64,000 bases of DNA, taken from Streptomyces sp. MMG1121. GTDB lineage: Bacteria > Actinomycetota > Actinomycetes > Streptomycetales > Streptomycetaceae. The notes under the pieces were generated by a model that was not told where the DNA came from, ran no database searches, and worked only from the letters and a program-made list of their open reading frames with translations. Each line of letters begins with the position of its first letter. Within the stretch, counting starts at the first letter, position 1. The stretch is from NCBI RefSeq assembly GCF_001280015.1, contig NZ_LGDV01000177.1, positions 48,284 to 112,283 on the forward strand. Reading direction: 5' to 3'. The translations under genes and the position numbers were made by a program. Positions 34,316-42,878 of the stretch are shown here, piece by piece.

Positions 34316-34987
34316 ATGTCTGGGTCCGGACTGTTCGAGCTTGCCGAAGAGGAGGAGCGGCGGAAGAAGCGTGCCCCGTGGGGCGTGATAGCGCTTGTTC
34401 TGCTGACCGGCCTGGCGCTCATCCGGAATGGTTCCGGAGAGTTCGACGTCGGCCCGCCGCAGCCCGCTTCGGCGGTGGCACCGGACGGCCGTACCACCGT
34501 GGGCACCCTCGGCTCGGCGCCGGCGCCGCTCGCGTTCTCCGCCGCCGACCGGGTACGGATCCCCGCGATCCAGGTGGACGCGCCGGTGATGCCCGTCGGC
34601 CTGGACACGGACGGCTGGGTCAGTGCGCCGCCGCCCGGGAACGCCAACCTCGCGGGCTGGTTCACCGGCGCGGTCTCGCCCGGCGAGAACGGCACCGCCG
34701 TCGTCGTCGGACATGTCGACAACCAGCAGGGTCCCGCCGTGTTCTACGGGCTCGGAGCCCTGAAGAAGGGAAACCGGGTCGATATCCTGCGCAAGGACGG
34801 AAAGACCGCGGTGTTCGAGATCTACGGCATCGAGGTCTTCTCGAAGGCCAACTTCCCCGGTGACCGGGTCTACTCCTCCAAAGGAACGCCGGAACTGCGC
34901 GTCATCACCTGTGGTGGCGGTTTCTCGAAACAGAACGGCTACGACGGAAACGTCGTGGTCTTCGCCCGCCTGGTCGCGGTGAACTGA
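34316..34987 (+). CDS. class F sortase
   Basis: 223 aa from ATG 34316 with AAGGGA six bases upstream. A cytoplasmic N-terminus rich in Glu/Lys/Arg (ELAEEEERRKKR) precedes one membrane helix (about 22-36), then the sortase barrel. Catalytic residues are His133 in VVVGHVDN, Cys199 in RVITCGGGF and Arg218 in VVVFARL. Class F sortases of actinobacteria cleave and attach surface proteins, but few substrates are known. The neighbouring protein at 33138, divergent from it, and its relative at 32235 both end in GAGGS, a helix and Arg-rich tails and are candidates. Confidence 0.92.
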   Translation: MSGSGLFELAEEEERRKKRAPWGVIALVLLTGLALIRNGSGEFDVGPPQPASAVAPDGRTTVGTLGSAPAPLAFSAADRVRIPAIQVDAPVMPVGLDTDGWVSAPPPGNANLAGWFTGAVSPGENGTAVVVGHVDNQQGPAVFYGLGALKKGNRVDILRKDGKTAVFEIYGIEVFSKANFPGDRVYSSKGTPELRVITCGGGFSKQNGYDGNVVVFARLVAVN

Positions 34988-35024
34988 ATCCACCGCGGCC
35001 GGGCGAGCACCCCCGAAAGAATGG

Positions 35025-35861
35025 TCACAGGCGTCTGCGCGGCACGGTCAGGTGATATCCGGAGTCGATGAGGTGCGGCAGCCATTCCCGGATCGCGTGG
35101 ACGGTTTGCGAACGGTCGCCCCCGGCGTCGTGCGAGAGCACCACGACACCGGGGGCGGCGCCGCTCTCCACCCGGTCGATGATGGTGGAGGTGCCCGGTG
35201 TCATCCAGTCGGTGGTGTCCACCGTCCAGGCCATCGGCTCCATGCCCATCTCGGCGCCCAGTTGGAACGCGGCCCGGTTCCAGGCTCCGTACGGGGCCCG
35301 GAACCACTGGGGACGCTCGCCGTAGGAGGCCTCGATGGCGTCGCTGGTGCTCGTCATCTCGTGGCGGATCTCGCTACGGTTGAGGGTCGTCAGCAGCGGA
35401 TGCGTCCAGGTGTGGTTGCCGACGACATGCCCCTCGTCGGCCATCCGGGCCACCAGTTTCTTGTTCTCGACGACGCACTCGCCGCACAGGAAGAACATCG
35501 CCCGCACGTCGTACTTGGCGAGGGTGTCCAGGATGTGCGGGGTGTATTCCGGGTTGGGGCCGTCGTCGAAGGTCAGCATCATGTGCCGGCCGCGCCCGGA
35601 GATCCGGAGGATGGGCTCGGTGCGGACCTTCAGCTTGCGCGGCTCGGCGCGCGGGGGGCCGTCACCGATGAGCGGTTGGAGCCGGAAGGCGGACGACTTG
35701 AGCGCCTGCCGGACCTGCGGGCCGGGAGCGGGGGTGGCGGTGGCCGGGGCGGTCTCCTCGCCGCCCCCTGACAGGACGACTCCGGCAGTGCCCGCGGCCC
35801 CCAGAGCGGCGGCGCCGGCGAGGAGCATCCGGCGCCGTGTGAGGAACTGATCCTTCTGCAT
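35025..35861 (-). CDS. Tat-exported polysaccharide deacetylase (NodB/CE4)
   Basis: 278 aa. The N-terminus MQKDQFLTRRRMLLAGAAALGAAG is a twin-arginine signal. After a Pro/Thr linker the NodB domain shows MLTFDDGPNPEYTPHIL (catalytic D-D), VVGNHTWTHPLL (metal-binding H-x3-H), RPQWFRAPYGAWN and VVVLSHDAGGDRSQTV. These residues define metal-dependent CE4 enzymes that remove acetyl groups from chitin, peptidoglycan or related polymers outside the cell. The substrate is not determined. It is convergent with the sortase, 37 nt apart. Confidence 0.92.
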   Translation of the reverse strand: MQKDQFLTRRRMLLAGAAALGAAGTAGVVLSGGGEETAPATATPAPGPQVRQALKSSAFRLQPLIGDGPPRAEPRKLKVRTEPILRISGRGRHMMLTFDDGPNPEYTPHILDTLAKYDVRAMFFLCGECVVENKKLVARMADEGHVVGNHTWTHPLLTTLNRSEIRHEMTSTSDAIEASYGERPQWFRAPYGAWNRAAFQLGAEMGMEPMAWTVDTTDWMTPGTSTIIDRVESGAAPGVVVLSHDAGGDRSQTVHAIREWLPHLIDSGYHLTVPRRRL

Positions 35862-36167
35862 GACTCATCAGTCGCCCCGCCGGACTCCGGCACGACCCAA
35901 CGGCACCGGTGCGGCGGCGGGAATACACCCGGACGGCCGAGTGCGGGGCCGTGGCGATGGGCCGTACGGGCTTCTGACGGGCAGTCAGTCCACGGCAACT
36001 GCCATGGGGGATACGGAGGGCGAGCCGCGTTGGTCAGGCACGGGTGAACGAACGGGGGCGCCAACGGGGCGTCGGGGCGGGTGTCACGCGGCGCACGGGC
36101 GGTGGTGCTGCTGGACGTCGCCCAGGTCCTGCCCTTGCGTGCCGCGCGGCCGGCCCGGAGCCGGGGG
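35862..36167. other. intergenic region between the deacetylase and lysX
   Basis: 306 bases. The deacetylase promoter should lie in its left part. A weak hairpin (CCGGC-CCGGA-GCCGG, 36150-36164) sits just beyond the lysX stop and may terminate that gene. No ORF with a ribosome binding site, repeat or RNA structure stood out. Confidence 0.45.
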
Positions 36168-39100
36168 TCAGCGGCGGCGCACTAGCGGGAACGGCAGGGT
36201 CTCCCGGATCGTCAGTCCGGTGAGGAACATGACGAGCCGGTCGACGCCGAGGCCGAGGCCGCCGGTCGGGGGCATCGCGTATTCGAGGGCCTCCAGGAAG
36301 TCCTCGTCCAGCTCCATGGCCTCCGGATCGCCGCCCGCGGCCCGCAGCGACTGCTCGGTGAGCCGTCGGCGCTGTTCGACGGGGTCGGTCAACTCCGAGT
36401 AGGCGGTGCCGAGTTCGGTGCCGAAGGCGACGAGGTCCCAGCGTTCGGCGAGCCGCGGGTCGGTGCGGTGCTGCCGGGTCAGCGGGGAGACGTCGGTGGG
36501 GAAGTCCTTGTAGAACGTGGGCAGTCGGGTGCGTTCTTCGACCAGCCGCTCGTACATCTCCAGGACCACGTCGGCGGGCGTGTCGTCCGCGGTGTACGGC
36601 ACGCCGGTGCGGTCGCACAGCCGGTGCAGCCGCAGCAGTTCGGTGCCGGGTCCGATCTCCTCCCCCAGCGCCTCGGAGATCGCCCCGTACACGGTCTTGA
36701 CCGGCCACGGCCCCGAGATGTCGTACTCCTGCCCGTCCCCCCGGGCCACCGGGGAGCCGAAGGCGGCGCTCGCCGCGCCCTGGATCAGCTCGCGGGTGAG
36801 GTCGAGCATCACGGTGTAGTCGGCGTGCGCCTGGTAGGCCTCCAGCATGGTGAACTCGGGGTTGTGCTTGTGGGAGACGCCCTCGTTGCGGAAGGTGCGG
36901 CCCAGTTCGAAGACCTTCTCCAGGCCGCCGACGCACAGCCGTTTCAGATACAGCTCGGGGGCGATGCGCAGATACAGGTCGAGGTCGTAGGCGTTGATGT
37001 GAGTGGTGAAGGGGCGGGCGTTGGCACCGCCGTGGATCTGCTGGAGCATCGGGGTCTCGACCTCGACGTAGCCACGGTCCAGCAGGCCCTGGCGCAGGGC
37101 CTGCACGGCCGCGGAGCGGGTCCGGATCACGGTGCGGGCGGCGGGGCTGGTCGCGAGGTCGAGATAGCGGCGGCGGACCTTGGCCTCGGGGTCGGTGAGG
37201 CCGCGGTGTTTGTCGGGCAGCGGGCGCAGACACTTGCCGGTGAGCCGCCAGTCGGTGACGAAGACGGTGGGCTCGCCCCGGTCGCTGCGGCCGGCACGGC
37301 CGGTGACGGTGACGTGGTCGCCGATGTCGGTGTCGGCGGTGAAGCGGTCGAGGTCGCTGCCCGCCGCGCCGCGGGTGAGGGCGATCTGGTGGTCGCCGGA
37401 CCAGTCGCGCAGCACGGCGAAGACGATGCCGCCGAAGTCGCGGACCAGCATCATCCGGCCGGCCACGGTGACGTCCGCGCCGGGCGGGACGTCGGCGAGG
37501 GCGTGGGTGGGGGCGGGCACGCCGACCGGGTATGGGTCCGTGCCGGCGGCGCGCAGCCGGTCGAGGGTGCGGCGGCGGACGCGGACCTGGTCGGGCAGGC
37601 CCGCGTCCGGCGCCGCGGCCCCGGCCTGGGCCCCTCCGTCGAGGCCGAGCAGCGCCAGGGGCGGCAGCCCCTGGGTGGTGGCGGGCCGCTGCCCGGGTCT
37701 CGGGTGCCCCTTGCCCCAGAGCTTGCGCAGCGACGGTACGGAGACGAACCCCTCGGCGATGCCGGAGGCGAGTCCGATACGGGCGAGGGAGGCGGTCTCG
37801 CCGTAGCAGATGAAGCGCGGGTACCACTCGGGGTGGTACTTGGCGTTGGAGCGGTACAGCGCCTCCAGTTGCCACCAGCGGGAGAAGAACAGCAGCAGGC
37901 GGCGCCAGAGCCGCAGGACGGGGCCGGCGCCGATGCGGGCGCCCTCCTCGAAGACGGACCGGAAGACGGCGAAGTTCAGCGAGATCCGGCGTACGCCCAG
38001 CTTGGGGGCGACGGCGCACAGTTCGGCGATCATGAACTCCATGACCCCGTTGGGGGCGGCGCGGTCGCGGCGCATCAGGTCCAGGGAGACGCCGTCGCGG
38101 CCCCAGGGCACGAGGGAGAGCAGGGCGAGGAGCCGGCCGTCCTCGCCGAGGGCCTCCACGAGCAGGCAGTCGCCGTCGGCGGGGTCGCCGAGCCGGTCCA
38201 GGGCCATGGAGAAGCCGCGTTCGGTCTCGGTGTCGCGCCAGGCGTCCGCCTTGTCGATGATCTCCTCCATCTCCCGTTCGCTCAGGCCGGAGTGGCGGCG
38301 GATGCGGCAGGTGGCGCCGGTGCGGGCGACACGGTGCACGGCCTGCCGGGTGACGCGCATGTCGCGGCCGTTCAGGTCGAAGGAGGCCACGTGCAGGATC
38401 GCCTCGTCGCCGAGCTGGAGGGCGCCGAGGCCGGCGCGGGCGTACGCGCGGGCGCCGTCCTCGGAGGCGCCCATCACGGCGGGCGCCCAGGCGTAGCGGC
38501 GGGCCAGGTCCAGCCAGACGGCGATGGCGTGCGGCCAGGCCTCCAGATCGCCGACGGGGTCGCCGCTGGCCAGGCACACCCCGGTCTCGACGCGGTAGGT
38601 GACGGCGGCCTTGCCGCTGGACGAGAAGACGACGGCCTTGTCCCGGCGGGTGGCGAAGTAGCCGAGGGAGTCCCGCGCGCCGTAGACCGCGAGGAGGGCG
38701 CGGATGCGGGCCTCCTCGTCGTCGTGCAGGGCGGCCTCCAGGCGCTGGGAGCGGAACAGCGTGGCGGCGGCGTTGAGCAGGGCGAGGGCGCCCAGCAGGC
38801 CGAGCACGAAGGTGACCCTGCGCGGCGGGCGGCCGGTGAAGTGGCCGTCGGAGACGAGTCCGCCGCACACCCGGTCGGCCGCCCAGGCCAGATGCTGGTC
38901 CGCCGGGAGCGTGCCCGGGAACAGCAGGACCAGGCCCCAGCCCAGCAGGATGGCCACGACGAGCCCGGCCAGCAGCACGCCGAGGGCCCGGCGGACGGCG
39001 GCTCGGCGGGAGGCGGCGTAGAACTCCCGGCGGGCCACGACGAGCAGGAGCAGCAGCAGGCCGCACAGCACGAGGGAGGGCAGCGACTGGGCGTACAGGC

Positions 39101-39446
39101 CGAGGGCCACGCCGAGCGCGTCGGTGAGGACGAGCAGGCCGAGGTAGACGACGACCAGCCACCAGGCGACCTTCTTGCGGGCGGCGATGGCGCCGGCCAG
39201 CAGGAACAGGAAGACGGCGTAGGCGAGGTTGGCGCTGATGGGGACCAGGAGCGCGTCGAGGGTGTGGGCGACCGGGCGGAGCAGACGGCGCAGTGGTTCG
39301 AAGAGCGCGAGCAGGGCGCACAGCAGGCCGAGCGCGGCGAAGAGGGCCGCGAAGGCCTCGGGCACCCAGCCGAGGCGCCCGCCGGCGGGTGGGCGTATCG
39401 GGGACGTGGGGTCCCTGCGTGCGGCGGGCTCCGCGCTGGCGGTCAT
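36168..39446 (-). CDS. lysX: bifunctional lysylphosphatidylglycerol synthetase / lysine-tRNA ligase LysX
   Basis: 1092 aa from ATG 39446. The first ~210 residues hold about six membrane helices. Residues ~225-560 are an MprF-like DUF2156 transferase domain (GASEDGARAYARAGLGALQLGDEAILHVASF, PNGVMEFMIAEL). From ~610 comes a lysyl-tRNA synthetase: OB fold, then class II motif 2 RTFRNEGVSHKHNPEFTMLEAY and motif 3 GGLGLGVDRLVMFLTG. The fusion charges tRNA with lysine and transfers it to phosphatidylglycerol, lowering surface charge and sensitivity to cationic peptides. The length is near that of the mycobacterial protein. Confidence 0.93.
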   Translation of the reverse strand: MTASAEPAARRDPTSPIRPPAGGRLGWVPEAFAALFAALGLLCALLALFEPLRRLLRPVAHTLDALLVPISANLAYAVFLFLLAGAIAARKKVAWWLVVVYLGLLVLTDALGVALGLYAQSLPSLVLCGLLLLLLVVARREFYAASRRAAVRRALGVLLAGLVVAILLGWGLVLLFPGTLPADQHLAWAADRVCGGLVSDGHFTGRPPRRVTFVLGLLGALALLNAAATLFRSQRLEAALHDDEEARIRALLAVYGARDSLGYFATRRDKAVVFSSSGKAAVTYRVETGVCLASGDPVGDLEAWPHAIAVWLDLARRYAWAPAVMGASEDGARAYARAGLGALQLGDEAILHVASFDLNGRDMRVTRQAVHRVARTGATCRIRRHSGLSEREMEEIIDKADAWRDTETERGFSMALDRLGDPADGDCLLVEALGEDGRLLALLSLVPWGRDGVSLDLMRRDRAAPNGVMEFMIAELCAVAPKLGVRRISLNFAVFRSVFEEGARIGAGPVLRLWRRLLLFFSRWWQLEALYRSNAKYHPEWYPRFICYGETASLARIGLASGIAEGFVSVPSLRKLWGKGHPRPGQRPATTQGLPPLALLGLDGGAQAGAAAPDAGLPDQVRVRRRTLDRLRAAGTDPYPVGVPAPTHALADVPPGADVTVAGRMMLVRDFGGIVFAVLRDWSGDHQIALTRGAAGSDLDRFTADTDIGDHVTVTGRAGRSDRGEPTVFVTDWRLTGKCLRPLPDKHRGLTDPEAKVRRRYLDLATSPAARTVIRTRSAAVQALRQGLLDRGYVEVETPMLQQIHGGANARPFTTHINAYDLDLYLRIAPELYLKRLCVGGLEKVFELGRTFRNEGVSHKHNPEFTMLEAYQAHADYTVMLDLTRELIQGAASAAFGSPVARGDGQEYDISGPWPVKTVYGAISEALGEEIGPGTELLRLHRLCDRTGVPYTADDTPADVVLEMYERLVEERTRLPTFYKDFPTDVSPLTRQHRTDPRLAERWDLVAFGTELGTAYSELTDPVEQRRRLTEQSLRAAGGDPEAMELDEDFLEALEYAMPPTGGLGLGVDRLVMFLTGLTIRETLPFPLVRRR

Positions 39447-39551
39447 GGTTCCGACTGTAGGAAGGGGCCGGGCGGCTCGCCCGTCGAGAGCCGGGTGCGG
39501 GGGTGCCGGACGGCTCGTCGTCCCGGTCGGCCACGGCCCCGTGTCCCGTCG

Positions 39552-39566
39552 GGAACCGTCGGTTCC
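39552..39566. promoter_or_regulatory. perfect palindrome GGAACC-GTC-GGTTCC upstream of the USP gene
   Basis: Six-base arms around a 3-base centre, 16 nt before the GTG at 39582 and about 105 nt upstream of lysX, which is divergent. The size and position suit a repressor site. GGAAC is also a -35 of SigE-type promoters, but I cannot place the matching -10. Confidence 0.4.
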
Positions 39567-39581
39567 GATAGCCTCACGGCC

Positions 39582-40064
39582 GTGACGGAACAGCACGAGC
39601 AGCACTCTCACTCGCAGGCGCACCGGTTCGAGCGGGGCACGGACGGGCCGAAGGTCATCGTGGTCGGGGTGGACGGCTCCGACTCCTCGCTGCGCGCGGC
39701 CGCGTACGCGGGCGGGCTGGCCCGGCGCCAGCACGCGCTGCTGGCCGTGGTGTACGTGCAGCCGGTGCTCGCGGCCGGGGCGGCGCTCGGGGCGCCGGTG
39801 GCGGAGACGACCGACGAGATCGCCGAGGATCTGATCACGCAGATCCGGGAGGCGGCCGAGCGGGTCAAGGGGATATTCGAGGTGCGCTGGGAGTTCCACA
39901 CCTTCCGCGGGGACCCCTACAGCGGGCTGGTGAAAGCGGCCGACGAGCTGACGGCGGACGCGGTGGTCGTGGGTGCCTCGGAGCAGGCCGGGCACCGGAT
40001 CATCGGCTCGGTGGCGGTGCGGCTGGTGAAGGCGGGACGCTGGCCGGTGACCGTCGTTCCGTAG
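39582..40064 (+). CDS. universal stress protein (UspA fold)
   Basis: 160 aa from GTG 39582. After a His/Gln-rich start (QHEQHSHSQ), the Usp fold is evident: KVIVVGVDGSDSSLRAAAYAGGLAR, LLAVVYVQPV, GDPYSGLVKAADELTADAVVVGASEQAGHRIIGSVAVRLVKAGRWPVTVVP. The C-terminal G-A-S-(x)8-G-S segment resembles the ATP-binding G-2x-G-9x-G(S/T) motif with changed spacing. Such proteins help cells through dormancy and stress. The last 65 bases overlap the 3' end of the convergent MFS gene. Confidence 0.88.
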   Translation: MTEQHEQHSHSQAHRFERGTDGPKVIVVGVDGSDSSLRAAAYAGGLARRQHALLAVVYVQPVLAAGAALGAPVAETTDEIAEDLITQIREAAERVKGIFEVRWEFHTFRGDPYSGLVKAADELTADAVVVGASEQAGHRIIGSVAVRLVKAGRWPVTVVP

Positions 40065-41241
40065 GACGCCACAGCAGCAGCGGGGTGGCGAGGAGCAGGA
40101 TCCCGGCCGCGGCGATCGCCGTGCGCGGGCTGGTGAGGGCGGCCAGCAGGCCCCACAGGGCGGTCACGGCGGCGGTCGTGGCCTTGCCGGTGACCGACCA
40201 GGCGGCGAGGGTACGGGCCACCCGGTCGGCCGGGGTCAGTTCGAGGCGCTCGGCGGCCAGGACGGGGCTGAACACGCCCGTGCAGGTGATCAGGCCGGCC
40301 TCGGTCACCATCACCACCAGCAGGCCGGGCAGGCCGGGGCGGACGAAGGCGAGCCCGATCGGCCATGCCGCGCGCAACGCGCCGGTGGTGAGCAGGACCC
40401 GGCGGCGGCCGTACCGGGTGGCGAGCGGGCGGGCCAGCCGGGAGCCGAGCAGTCCGCCGAGGCAGGGCACGGCGAAGGCGAGGCCGTACTGCCAGGGCGC
40501 GAAGCCCAGGTGGCCGAGCATGAGCACCGCGAGCACCGGCGCGACCGCCATGATCAGGGCGTTGTTGGCGAGCGAGTTGAAGAACAGCGGGCGCAGGGCG
40601 GGGCTGGTGAGCAGGTGCCGCCAGCCGTCGAGGAGGTCGCCGGGGCGGGGCGGTGCGGTGCGCTCGGGCCGGGGCTCGCCCGTGCCGATGGCGCGGATGC
40701 CGAGGGCGGACAGCAGGTAGCTGACGGCATCCGCGGCCACCGTGGTCAGCGGCCCGAGCAGGCCGATCGCGGCGCCGCCGAGCGGCGGGCCGAGCACGGT
40801 GGCGGTCCAGGTGGTGGACTCGAACCGGCTGGTGGCGGTGAGCAGGTCCGCGGGCGGTACGAGGGCCTTGAGGTGAGCGCCGGAGGCGGCGGTGAAGGTG
40901 ATGTCGGCCGACGCGACGATCATGGAGACCACCAGCAGCTGCGGGAAGCCGAGCGCTCCGAGCGCGTAGGCGGCGGGGAGGGTGAGCAGCGCGGCTCCGC
41001 GCACGAGGTCGGCCGTGATCATCACCGGGCGCTTGCGGTGGAACTCCACCCAGGGTCCGAGGGGCACGGCGGCCACCGCGCCGACGGCCAGGCCGGCGGA
41101 GGCGAGCAGGGACACCTCGACGGAGCCGGCGTGCAGCACGCTGACGGCGATCACCGCGAAGGCGTCGAAGGCGAGCCAGGTGCCGAACGTACTGACCGCG
41201 TAAGCTCCCCAGAGCCATCCGAACCGCCGCCCCAGCTTCAT
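40000..41241 (-). CDS. MFS transporter, exporter type
   Basis: 413 aa, GGGAGG before ATG 41241. About twelve hydrophobic segments, starting FGWLWGAYAVSTFGTWLAFDAFAVIAV. The loop 2-3 region reads PLGPWVEFHRKRPVMITADLVRGAAL, as in macrolide/drug MFS exporters of the MefA/enterobactin-exporter-like group. The substrate is unknown. The basic Pro/Ser-rich C-terminus is encoded in the 65-nt overlap with the stress-protein gene. A perfect 15-bp palindrome lies 87 nt upstream of the start, but no regulator gene is adjacent. Confidence 0.85.
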   Translation of the reverse strand: MKLGRRFGWLWGAYAVSTFGTWLAFDAFAVIAVSVLHAGSVEVSLLASAGLAVGAVAAVPLGPWVEFHRKRPVMITADLVRGAALLTLPAAYALGALGFPQLLVVSMIVASADITFTAASGAHLKALVPPADLLTATSRFESTTWTATVLGPPLGGAAIGLLGPLTTVAADAVSYLLSALGIRAIGTGEPRPERTAPPRPGDLLDGWRHLLTSPALRPLFFNSLANNALIMAVAPVLAVLMLGHLGFAPWQYGLAFAVPCLGGLLGSRLARPLATRYGRRRVLLTTGALRAAWPIGLAFVRPGLPGLLVVMVTEAGLITCTGVFSPVLAAERLELTPADRVARTLAAWSVTGKATTAAVTALWGLLAALTSPRTAIAAAGILLLATPLLLWRPTERRSPASVPPSPAAPPPSR

Positions 41242-41327
41242 GCACAACCTCCCGTTGACCCGGGACATGAAAACCGGCGAGCCGGGCTCGGCGCAAACAA
41301 CCGGAGACCCGGCGCCCACAACCACTG

Positions 41328-41342
41328 GTTGTACGGGCGCAC
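41328..41342. promoter_or_regulatory. operator-like palindrome ACAACCA-C-TGGTTGT
   Basis: Seven-base perfect arms around a central C, between the divergent MFS exporter (ATG 41241) and the permease (ATG 41443). A half-site-like ACAACCGG occurs about 30 nt to the left. The size and symmetry fit a MarR- or TetR-type operator. Confidence 0.5.
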
Positions 41343-41442
41343 GGGTCGGTCCCGGGCTGTGCGTGGCGTCTTCCGTACGGGTCCCGGCTGAGCCATCATG
41401 ATCCGCCGTCAGCCGTTTGCCGTCGGCGAAGAGGTGAGGCTC

Positions 41443-42867
41443 ATGGACAGGCTCCGTGCGGGTGAGGGGATTCTCCGCCGCAAACCCATCGAGCACATCG
41501 AGGAGACGGAGGTCGGCGAGGGCGCCCGGCTGGACCGGTCGCTGGGGCTGTGGCAGCTCACCGCGATCGGCGTGGGCGGCATCATCGGCGCCGGCATCTT
41601 CACGCTCGCCGGTACGGTGGCCAACGGCACGGCCGGTCCCGCGGTGCTGGTGTCGTTCCTGATCGCCGGTGTGGCGAGCGCCTGTGCGGCGCTGTCGTAC
41701 GCCGAGTTCGCCGGGCTGATCCCGAAGGCGGGGTCGGCGTACACCTACGGCTACGCGGTGCTCGGTGAGTTCGCGGGCTGGTTCATCGGCTGGGACCTGC
41801 TGCTGGAGTACACGGCGATCGTGGCGGTGGTGGCGATCGGCATCTCGGGCTATTTCAGCTTCCTGGTCGAGGAGATGGGCGCGAACCTGCCGCACTGGAT
41901 GCTGGGCGCGCCCGGCACCGGGGACGGGCACCGGGTCGACCTGTTCGCGGCCGTCCTGTGCCTGCTGGTCGCCTGGCTGCTGAACCTGGGCATGCGCAGC
42001 GCGGCCCGCTTCGAGACGATCGTGGTGGCGCTGAAGGTACTGGTGGTACTGGTGGTGATCGGGGTGGGCGTGTTCCACATCGACACCACGAACTACCACC
42101 CGTTCTTCCCGTACGGGGTCGGCGGCGCCTTCACCGGAGCGGCCACCGTGTTCTTCGCCGTGTTCGGATACGACGCGATGTCGACGGCGGCCGAGGAGTC
42201 GAAGGACGCACAGCGGCACATGCCGAAGGCGATCATCTACTCGCTGGCGATCTCCATGGTGCTGTACGTGGCGGCCTGTCTGGTCCTGACGGGCATGCAG
42301 AACTACAAGGACATCGACAAGGAGAGCGGCTTCTCCACGGCGTTCAAGTCGGTGGGCCTGAACGGGCTGGCCGACGTGATCGCGGTGGGCGCCATCATCG
42401 GCATCCTGACCGTGATGTTCACGTTCATGCTGGGCGTGACCCGGGTGTGGTTCTCCATGTCCCGCGACGGACTGCTGCCCAAGTGGTTCGCCAAGACCCA
42501 CCCGACCCGCCATGTGCCGACCCGGGTGACCTGGATCGTGGGGGCGGGCTCGGCGGCCATCGCCGGGTTCGTGCCGATCGGCTCGGCGGCCGAACTGACC
42601 AACATCGGCATCCTGCTGGCGTTCGTGGTGGTGTGCACGGCCGTGATCGTGCTGCGCTACCGGCAGCCGGACCTGCCGCGCACCTTCCGCACCCCGGCGA
42701 TGCCGGTGGTGCCGGCGCTCGGGGTCGTGTTCTCGATCTGGCTGATCACGTTCCTGCAGTGGGAGACCTGGGTCCGGTTCGCGGTGTGGTTCGTGATCGG
42801 GTGCGTGATCTACTTCGGCTATTCCTACCGGCGCTCGGCGCTGGCCGGACGGCCGCCCGCCGAGTGA
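41443..42867 (+). CDS. APC-superfamily cationic amino-acid permease
   Basis: 474 aa. GAGGTGAGG shortly before ATG 41443 decides the start over an in-frame ATG at 41398. About 12-14 hydrophobic segments; helix 1 reads LWQLTAIGVGGIIGAGIFTLAG, the APC substrate-binding GxG(I/V)GxGIF motif, and SYAEFAGLIPKAGSAYTYGYAVLGEF follows. This is the CAT-type amino-acid permease group, likely taking up cationic or branched amino acids by proton symport or exchange. The substrate is not determinable. It ends 11 nt from the convergent CapA-like gene. Confidence 0.9.
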   Translation: MDRLRAGEGILRRKPIEHIEETEVGEGARLDRSLGLWQLTAIGVGGIIGAGIFTLAGTVANGTAGPAVLVSFLIAGVASACAALSYAEFAGLIPKAGSAYTYGYAVLGEFAGWFIGWDLLLEYTAIVAVVAIGISGYFSFLVEEMGANLPHWMLGAPGTGDGHRVDLFAAVLCLLVAWLLNLGMRSAARFETIVVALKVLVVLVVIGVGVFHIDTTNYHPFFPYGVGGAFTGAATVFFAVFGYDAMSTAAEESKDAQRHMPKAIIYSLAISMVLYVAACLVLTGMQNYKDIDKESGFSTAFKSVGLNGLADVIAVGAIIGILTVMFTFMLGVTRVWFSMSRDGLLPKWFAKTHPTRHVPTRVTWIVGAGSAAIAGFVPIGSAAELTNIGILLAFVVVCTAVIVLRYRQPDLPRTFRTPAMPVVPALGVVFSIWLITFLQWETWVRFAVWFVIGCVIYFGYSYRRSALAGRPPAE

Positions 42868-42878
42868 TCATCGGGTGA

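Noticed and set aside
36468..40064. A 1198-codon plus-strand frame opposite lysX
   Set aside because: It is the antisense shadow of lysX: low complexity (G/E/Q/A/V-rich), no domain, no ribosome binding site. Only its end, from 39582, is a real gene (universal stress protein).
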